From the NCBI GenBank assembly GCA_036265005.1, contig DATAPW010000115.1, forward strand, positions 1 through 6,715: a stretch of DNA of 6,715 bases, given 5' to 3'. Positions 1 through 6,715 of the stretch are shown here, piece after piece. A program made the translations under genes and the position numbers. Source of the DNA: JAMXLO01 sp036265005. Lineage in GTDB: Bacteria > Pseudomonadota > Alphaproteobacteria > Acetobacterales > Acetobacteraceae. Numbering within the stretch: position 1 is the first letter of the stretch; each line of letters opens with the position of its first letter. The notes beneath the pieces were generated by a model. The model was given only the letters and a program-made list of their open reading frames with translations. It made no database searches and had not been told where the DNA came from.

Positions 1-727
1 GAAGGCCGACCCCGGCCCGATCGGCGGCGACCTCAGCCACGAGTTCATCATCCTGGCGCCCACCGGCGAGAGTCAGGTGTACTACGATGCCGGCTTCGAG
101 GATATCGACTGGGTGAATGCCAGGTTCGACTACAATGCCGCGGACCTCGATGCGTTCTTCAAGCAAATGACATCGCTGTATGCCGCAACGGATGAGAAGC
201 ATGATGCCGCGCGATGGGCAGAGGTCGATCCGGCGCGCCGGCGCGAAGGTCGCGGCATCGAGGTCGGCCACATCTTCTACTTCGGCACCAAGTACACCAA
301 GTCGATGAACGCCACCGTCGCGGCGCCGGACGGCAAGCCGGTGTACCCTGAGATGGGCAGCTACGGCGTCGGCGTGTCGCGCCTGGTTGGCGCGGTGATC
401 GAGGCGAGCCACGACGAGGCAGGCATCATCTGGCCGGATGCCGTCGCGCCGTTTGCGGCAGCCATCCTCAACCTGCGGCGCGGCGATGCGGCGTGCGACG
501 CGCTGTGCGAGTCACTCTACGCCAAGCTTGGTGCGGCTGCGCTGTACGACGACCGAGATGAGCGGGCAGGGGCGAAGTTCGCCGATGCCGACCTGATGGG
601 GCATCCCTGGCAGGTCATCGTCGGTCCGCGCGGAGCGGCCGCCGGCAAGGTCGAATTGAAGCGCCGCGCCACGGGAGAGCGCAGCGAACTGACGCCGGAT
701 GAAGCGCTGGCGCGGATTCGCGGATAG
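1..727 (+). CDS. proS: Prolyl-tRNA synthetase, C-terminal part (5' end outside window)
   Basis: This cytoplasmic class II aminoacyl-tRNA synthetase attaches proline to tRNA-Pro. The frame is open from base 2 (base 1 ends the preceding codon) to TAG at 725-727, giving 241 visible residues, roughly the second half of the short bacterial form of about 440. The first visible residues (GGDLSHEF, then APTGES) are typical of the catalytic core. They run straight into the VGHIFYFGTKY segment, so I see no editing (INS) domain between these parts, as expected for the alphaproteobacterial type. Class II motif 3 is visible as GSYGVGVSR, with its Arg at 380-382. The rest (about 430-724) is the alpha/beta anticodon-binding domain, including YDDRDERAGAKFADADLMG. 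The GTG at 77 is internal, not a start. lolC follows after 14 bases. Identification is by family knowledge and is secure. Confidence 0.96.
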   Translation, partial: KADPGPIGGDLSHEFIILAPTGESQVYYDAGFEDIDWVNARFDYNAADLDAFFKQMTSLYAATDEKHDAARWAEVDPARRREGRGIEVGHIFYFGTKYTKSMNATVAAPDGKPVYPEMGSYGVGVSRLVGAVIEASHDEAGIIWPDAVAPFAAAILNLRRGDAACDALCESLYAKLGAAALYDDRDERAGAKFADADLMGHPWQVIVGPRGAAAGKVELKRRATGERSELTPDEALARIRG

Positions 728-731
728 CCAC

Positions 732-737
732 AGGAAA
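732..737 (+). promoter_or_regulatory. Ribosome binding site of lolC
   Basis: AGGAAA lies in the 14-base gap between the proS stop and the lolC ATG, at a normal distance from ATG 742. It supports that start and suggests lolC is translated from a message continuing out of proS. Confidence 0.75.
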
Positions 738-741
738 CAGC

Positions 742-1989
742 ATGTTCGGACCTTTCGAACGCGCGGTCGCCGGCCGCTATCTGCGTGCACGGCGCGGCGA
801 ACGGTTTGTCTCCGTCATCGCGATCTTCTCGCTGGTGGGCATCGCACTCGGTGTCGCCACGCTGATCATCGTGATGAGCGTGATGGGCGGGTTCAAGGTT
901 GACCTGCTGTCGCGCATCCTCGGCTTCAACGGCCATCTCGGCGTGTATGGCGCCGGCGGCCAGCTGGCCAACTACGACGACATCGCCGCACGCATTCGGA
1001 AAATCCCTGATGTCGTCTCGGTTATTCCCGTGGTCGATGGCCAGGTGCTGCTCAGCGGCCAGGGCCAGTCGTCTGGTGGCTTCGTGCGCGGCATCCGCCA
1101 GGATGACCTGAAATCGCTGCACTCGGTGAGCGACCATGTGCTGGCCGGTTCGCTGGACCAGTTCCAGGGCGACGATGCGATCGCGGTCGGCGTGGGACTG
1201 GCTCGGAAGTTCGGCCTTGGCATCGGCTCCGACCTGACGCTGATCTCGCCGCAGGGTGCGGCGACGGCGTTCGGCACGATGCCGCGGGTGCGCGCCTACA
1301 AGATCGTGGCGATCTTCCAGGTCGGCGAGAACGAATACGACAGTGCCTACGTGTTCCAGCCGCTCGAAGCCGCGCAGGTGTATTTCCAGAAGCCCAACGC
1401 CGCCACCCAGCTCGAGGTGATGGTGGCCGATCCCGACCGTGTCTCTGCCGTGCACCGCGCGATCTTCGAGGCGCTGAAGGATGTGCCGGTGCAGATCATC
1501 GACTGGACCCAGAGCAACAACAGCTTCTTCGCCGCGGTGCAGGTGGAACAGAACGTCATGTTCCTGATCCTGACGCTGATCATCCTGGTGGCGGCGTTCA
1601 ACGTGATCAGCTCGCTGATCATGATGGTGAAGGACAAGACCCGCGACATCGCCGTGCTGCGCACTTTGGGCGCCGGGCGTGGCGCGGTGATGCGCATCTT
1701 CCTGATGTGCGGTGCCTCGGTCGGCATCACCGGCACCGTATTCGGCCTGATCCTGGGCGTGCTGTTCTGCTGGAACATCGAGACCATCCAGCACTGGGTG
1801 GAAGCGGTCACCGGCACCTCGGTGTTCAACCCCGAGGTCTACTACCTGACGCATCTGCCGGCGCGGCTGGACTGGCACGAGGTGATGCAGGTGGTCATCA
1901 TGGCCCTGGCGCTGTCGCTGCTCGCCACGCTGTATCCAAGCTGGCGCGCCGCACGCACCGACCCGGTAGAGGCGTTGCGGCATGAGTGA
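742..1989 (+). CDS. lolC: Lipoprotein-releasing ABC transporter permease LolC/LolE (LolF-like)
   Basis: Inner-membrane permease of the Lol system. It takes up mature outer-membrane lipoproteins from the outer leaflet and hands them to periplasmic LolA, powered by LolD. The 415 residues fit the family length. The protein has the expected four-helix plan: helix 1 at about residues 22-47 (FVSVIAIFSLVGIALG), a large periplasmic domain at about 48-270, then helices at about 273-297, 319-345 and 382-402. The FtsX-like signature RDIAVLRTLGAG lies between helices 2 and 3. The stretch GTMPRVRAYKIVAIF (Pro181) resembles the LolA-binding hook loop of E. coli LolC. ATG 742 is chosen because of its ribosome binding site and the family-like N-terminus. 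The 3' end overlaps lolD by 8 bases. Only one permease gene is present, so a symmetric LolF-type dimer with LolD is likely, though a second permease elsewhere cannot be excluded. Confidence 0.95.
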   Translation: MFGPFERAVAGRYLRARRGERFVSVIAIFSLVGIALGVATLIIVMSVMGGFKVDLLSRILGFNGHLGVYGAGGQLANYDDIAARIRKIPDVVSVIPVVDGQVLLSGQGQSSGGFVRGIRQDDLKSLHSVSDHVLAGSLDQFQGDDAIAVGVGLARKFGLGIGSDLTLISPQGAATAFGTMPRVRAYKIVAIFQVGENEYDSAYVFQPLEAAQVYFQKPNAATQLEVMVADPDRVSAVHRAIFEALKDVPVQIIDWTQSNNSFFAAVQVEQNVMFLILTLIILVAAFNVISSLIMMVKDKTRDIAVLRTLGAGRGAVMRIFLMCGASVGITGTVFGLILGVLFCWNIETIQHWVEAVTGTSVFNPEVYYLTHLPARLDWHEVMQVVIMALALSLLATLYPSWRAARTDPVEALRHE

Positions 1990-2665
1990 CCCGCTGATGC
2001 TGCGCGACGTGCGTCGGATCTATCGCACCGGCGCCGGCGAACTTCCCGTGCTGCGCGGCGCCGACCTGACCCTGCGCGCCGGCGAGATCGTGGCACTCGT
2101 CGCACCGTCGGGCGCCGGCAAATCGACGCTGCTGCATCTCGCCGGATTGCTGGAACAGCCGGATGGCGGTTCGGTCTTTGTCGAGGGCCGCGACGCCGGC
2201 GCACTGTCCGACGCCGCGCGCACCGCGATCCGCCGCGATACGATCGGCTTCGTCTATCAGTTCCATCATTTGCTCGGCGAGTTCTCCGCGCTGGAGAATG
2301 TCATGCTGCCGCAGATGATCGCCGGCACCGCGCGCAAGCCGGCCGCCGATCGCGCCATGGCACTGCTGGCGTCCTTCGGCCTCGAGCCGCGTGCCGGACA
2401 CGCGCCCGGCAAACTCTCGGGCGGCGAGCAGCAGCGTGTGGCGATCGCGCGCGCGCTGGCCAATGCGCCGCGCGTGCTGCTGGCCGACGAGCCGACCGGC
2501 AACCTCGACGTGGCAACCGCCTCGGTGGTGTTCGAAGAGTTGCTGGCCATGGTGCGTCGTGAGAACCTCGCCGCCCTGATTGCCACGCACAACCCGGACC
2601 TGGCGGCCCGCATGGACCGCACGGTGACGTTGAGCGAAGGGAAGGTGGTGCCGCTGGCTGGCTGA
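1982..2665 (+). CDS. lolD: Lipoprotein-releasing system ATP-binding protein LolD
   Basis: Cytoplasmic ATPase that drives lipoprotein release with the LolC permease. The 227 residues contain every ABC element in order: Walker A APSGAGKST (41-49), Q-loop Gln93 in FVYQFHHLL, signature LSGGEQQR (145-152), Walker B VLLADEP (165-171) with catalytic Glu170, D-loop GNLD (173-176) and H-loop His203 in IATHNPDLA. The first Walker A residue is Ala instead of Gly, which from memory occurs in other alphaproteobacterial LolD proteins; the Lys and Ser/Thr that bind phosphate and Mg are intact. FHHLLGEFSALENVMLP is typical of LolD and separates it from general MacB-type ATPases. ATG 1982 overlaps the lolC stop (1987-1989), and a weak GAGG at 1969-1972 lies inside lolC, so translation is probably coupled. 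Family assignment is firm. Confidence 0.96.
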   Translation: MSDPLMLRDVRRIYRTGAGELPVLRGADLTLRAGEIVALVAPSGAGKSTLLHLAGLLEQPDGGSVFVEGRDAGALSDAARTAIRRDTIGFVYQFHHLLGEFSALENVMLPQMIAGTARKPAADRAMALLASFGLEPRAGHAPGKLSGGEQQRVAIARALANAPRVLLADEPTGNLDVATASVVFEELLAMVRRENLAALIATHNPDLAARMDRTVTLSEGKVVPLAG

Positions 2666-2682
2666 CGGCCACCGGCAATGAC

Positions 2683-2688
2683 AGGAAA
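2683..2688 (+). promoter_or_regulatory. Ribosome binding site of the P450 gene
   Basis: AGGAAA sits in the 29-base gap after the lolD stop and 6 bases before ATG 2695. It matches the hexamer used by lolC and supports the chosen start. I see no convincing separate promoter in this short gap, so read-through from lolCD is the simplest source of transcript. Confidence 0.7.
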
Positions 2689-2694
2689 TGCACC

Positions 2695-3894
2695 ATGGAC
2701 GCAGCGACGGCCGGTTATCCGACATCCGACCTCGACCCGTTCTCGGCCGACTACCTCGCCGATCCGCACCCGGCACAGGCGGCATTGCGTGACGCCGGCC
2801 CGATGGTGCGGCTGTCGCGCTACAATGTCTGGGCGGCGCCGCGTTACCAGGAAGTATTCGAGATCCTGAACGACTGGCAGACCTTCTCGTCGGCGCGCGG
2901 CGCGGGCCTTTCGGATTTCAAGAAGGAAAAGCCCTGGCGCCTGCCAAGCCTGGTGCTGGAGACCGACCCGCCGCTGCACGACCGCACGCGCAAGGTGCTG
3001 GACGGTGTGCTGTCGCCTGCCGCGATGCGCGGACTGCGCGCGCGCTTCGCGGAAGCCGCCGACCGTCTGGTCGAGCAATTGCTGGAGCGCGGCAGCTTCG
3101 ACGCGGTGACCGACATTGCCGAGGCCTATCCGTTGGAGGTGTTTCCCGATGCGGTGGGCATGCCGCGTGAGAACCGCCGCTACCTGCTGCCGTACGGCAA
3201 CATGGTGTTCAACTCCTTTGGCCCGCGCAACGCCTTCTTCGAGGATGCGGTACGCGATGCCGAACCGGTGCTGGCCTGGGTGCAGGCGCAGTCGCAGCGC
3301 GATGCACTGACGCCGGATGGCTTCGGCGCCGCGGTGCACGCCGCCGCGGATGCCGGACTGCTGACAGCGGAGGAAGCGCCCATCGTGGTGCGCTCGATCC
3401 TCACCGCCGGCGTGGACACCACGGTGAGCGGCATCGGCGCAGCGGTGTACTGCCTGGCGCGCTTCCCCGATCAGTTCCAGAAGCTGCGCGCCAATCCCGC
3501 GTTGGCGCGCGCTGCGTTCGAGGAGGCGGTGCGCTACGAAAGCCCGGTGCAGACCTTCTTCCGCACCACCACGCGCGAAGTGGACATCGGCGGCCTGCGG
3601 ATCGGCGAAGGCGAGAAGGTCCTGATGTTCCTCGGTTCCGCCAATCGCGATCCGCGCAGGTGGGAGCGGCCGGACGACTTCGACATCGAACGCCGCGTCG
3701 GCGGGCATGTCGGGTTCGGCTACGGCATCCACCAATGCGTCGGCCAGGTGCTGGCGCGCATGGAGGGCGAATGCGTGCTGACGTCGCTGGCACACAAGGT
3801 CGCCGCGATCGAGATCACCGGCCCGATAGAGCGGCGCTTCAACAACACGCTGCGCGGGCTGGCGCGGCTGCCGGTGACGATACGGGCACGGTAG
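2695..3894 (+). CDS. Cytochrome P450, CYP199 family (probable para-substituted benzoate monooxygenase)
   Basis: Soluble bacterial haem monooxygenase of 399 residues, full length for a class I P450. Seen directly: oxygen-activating I-helix AGVDTT (238-243, Asp241/Thr242), ExxR pair Glu277/Arg280, and haem-binding loop FGYGIHQCVG with Cys348. Compared from memory with CYP199A4 of Rhodopseudomonas palustris, long stretches match (GLSDFKKEKPWR, AAVYCLARFP, ESPVQTFFRTTTREV, RRFNNTLRGL), with a constant numbering offset of 10. Pocket residues Arg92, Ser95, Phe182, Phe185, Arg243, Ser244 and Phe298 of CYP199A4 correspond to Arg82, Ser85, Phe172, Phe175, Arg233, Ser234 and Phe288 here; Ser247 is Thr237. 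CYP199A enzymes O-demethylate or hydroxylate para-substituted benzoates such as 4-methoxybenzoate, so a similar aromatic-acid role is inferred. The enzyme needs a [2Fe-2S] ferredoxin and a reductase; neither is in the window. It lies 29 bases after lolD on the same strand. Family confidence is high, exact substrate moderate. Confidence 0.93.
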   Translation: MDAATAGYPTSDLDPFSADYLADPHPAQAALRDAGPMVRLSRYNVWAAPRYQEVFEILNDWQTFSSARGAGLSDFKKEKPWRLPSLVLETDPPLHDRTRKVLDGVLSPAAMRGLRARFAEAADRLVEQLLERGSFDAVTDIAEAYPLEVFPDAVGMPRENRRYLLPYGNMVFNSFGPRNAFFEDAVRDAEPVLAWVQAQSQRDALTPDGFGAAVHAAADAGLLTAEEAPIVVRSILTAGVDTTVSGIGAAVYCLARFPDQFQKLRANPALARAAFEEAVRYESPVQTFFRTTTREVDIGGLRIGEGEKVLMFLGSANRDPRRWERPDDFDIERRVGGHVGFGYGIHQCVGQVLARMEGECVLTSLAHKVAAIEITGPIERRFNNTLRGLARLPVTIRAR

Positions 3895-3906
3895 CCGTGA
3901 TCCAAC

Positions 3907-4324
3907 TTACGCGTCGGATAAACTTACCCCGACGGAGCGTGCTGCCCTGCGTAACGGCTTGTCTCGGGTCGCCAGCGGCTGGCCGCGGCGCATGGCAAGT
4001 TCGAGATAAACCGCGCCGTATGCGGTGAGCCGATGGCGGCGCGCCAGCGCGAGTAACGGAGCCAGAAGCCGGCGGTCCAGTTCGTAATCGGTTTCGATGG
4101 ACAAACTCTCAAGCAGGCCGATGAATCTGGCGATCGATGCCTGATCGATCCGTGCGCGTTGTTCGGCCTGCAGGAGGGCATTGGCCAATTCCACGTGCCA
4201 CAGCGCCGGTACGAAGCCAGTGGCATCGGCCAGTTGGTCGGGTAACGCGATACTTCCAGGCGTCTCTTCATCTTCAAAACACCACGGCAGGGTCGCCGAC
4301 ACATCCAGGCTGCCAGGCCGTCAC
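3907..4324 (-). pseudogene. vapC: VapC-like PIN-domain toxin remnant, frameshifted and missing a catalytic Asp
   Basis: An intact frame of 131 codons runs from GTG 4302 to TAA 3907, but it starts inside the PIN fold. The normal VapC opening, LDVSATLPWCFEDE, begins two codons earlier, where an in-frame TGA (4323-4321) blocks extension. A more natural start is GTG 4324 with AAGG (4334-4331) six bases upstream. From it, omitting one base of the CC doublet at 4309-4308 gives MTAWQLDVSATLPWCFEDE, a standard VapC N-terminus. The gene therefore looks broken by a one-base insertion (or a sequencing error). Catalytic acids by position: the first Asp is codon 4305-4303, excluded from the GTG 4302 product; Glu38 in HVELANALL is kept; the usual Asp of the AYDAxYLELA motif is Gly96 (codon 4017-4015, GGC for GAC); Asp114 in LATRDKPL is kept. 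VapC proteins are RNases toxic to their host; this one is probably inactive. No VapB antitoxin is found upstream, where dnaE begins. Its stop faces the P450 stop. Confidence 0.78.
3912..3934. repeat. Short inverted repeat between the convergent P450 and vapC remnant ends
   Basis: CGTCGG at 3912-3917 and CCGACG at 3929-3934 are perfect 6-base inverted arms around an 11-base A/T-richer loop. It lies just past the P450 stop and covers the last codons of the vapC remnant. It could act as a weak transcription-stop or mRNA-end hairpin in either direction. There is no T-tract on either side, so intrinsic termination is doubtful. Confidence 0.3.
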
Positions 4325-4335
4325 CCGCAACCTTA

Positions 4336-4366
4336 TTGGCCGGACTCGGTGACGGGCCTACATACT
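4336..4366 (+). promoter_or_regulatory. Possible dnaE promoter
   Basis: dnaE is separated from the lolCD-P450 run by an opposing gene, so a promoter of its own is expected. TTGGCC (4336-4341) resembles a -35 box. TACATA (4359-4364) lies 17 bases on, and the overlapping CATACT (4361-4366) is a better -10 match (4 of 6) at a 19-base spacing. Either would start transcription at or very near the dnaE ATG. The matches are weak and this is a candidate only. Confidence 0.3.
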
Positions 4367-4372
4367 GCCCGT

Positions 4373-6715
<2,343 letters not shown>

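Noticed and set aside
517..1983. 488-codon minus-strand open frame across proS and lolC
   Set aside because: Same reasons: antisense to two certain genes, no domain features, His/Gln/Asp-rich composition.
2102..2128. Walker A of LolD starts with Ala instead of Gly
   Set aside because: I recall the same substitution in other alphaproteobacterial LolD proteins. The catalytic Lys47 and Ser48/Thr49 are intact, so it is a lineage variant and not a defect.
2266..3795. 509-codon minus-strand open frame across lolD and the P450
   Set aside because: It spans two unrelated, clearly real genes on the other strand and has low-complexity His/Arg-rich content, so it is a GC-driven shadow.
3887..3899. CACGG-TAG-CCGTG hairpin at the P450 stop codon
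   Set aside because: Only five base pairs with a three-base loop and no T-tract. Short matches like this are expected by chance in GC-rich DNA, so it is not called a terminator.
3660..4028. 122-codon plus-strand frame running from the P450 end into the intergenic region
   Set aside because: It starts inside the P450 in another frame, is Arg-rich, and lacks a ribosome binding site or recognisable features.

Overview
The window is GC-rich, gene-dense and almost free of spacers. Its order is 3' end of proS, lolC, lolD, a cytochrome P450, a small broken gene on the opposite strand, then the first two thirds of dnaE. The short bacterial ProS without an editing insertion, the single Lol permease followed by lolD, and the proS-lolC-lolD-dnaE order all point to an alphaproteobacterium. 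I recall this order as common in that class. The genus cannot be fixed from the sequence; an order such as Sphingomonadales or Rhizobiales is only a guess.

Left part (1-2665): the C-terminal 241 residues of prolyl-tRNA synthetase are followed after 14 bases by lolC. The start of lolD overlaps the end of lolC by 8 bases. LolC and LolD form the inner-membrane ABC machine that extracts lipoproteins and passes them to LolA. Tight packing and one shared strand suggest a single operon.

Middle part (2666-4372): 29 bases after lolD, with its own good ribosome binding site, lies a complete P450 of the CYP199 family (399 codons). It keeps nearly all the residues that line the para-substituted benzoate pocket of CYP199A4. 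It has no ferredoxin or reductase gene beside it here. Twelve bases after its stop, on the minus strand, is a VapC-like PIN-domain toxin remnant. It has a one-base frameshift near its start, a Gly in place of one catalytic Asp, and no antitoxin gene. These two genes look like accessory cargo placed between lolD and dnaE.

Right part (4373-6715): the N-terminal 781 residues of DNA polymerase III alpha. The three catalytic aspartates fall at exactly the E. coli residue numbers (401, 403, 555), which fixes the start codon. The start has no visible Shine-Dalgarno, and a weak promoter-like element sits just upstream, so dnaE may be leaderless and transcribed apart from the lol operon.

No RNA genes, CRISPR arrays, insertion sequences or long repeats were seen. 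The most interesting points are the P450 inside a housekeeping block and the decaying toxin gene next to dnaE. I see no convincing novel multi-gene system.
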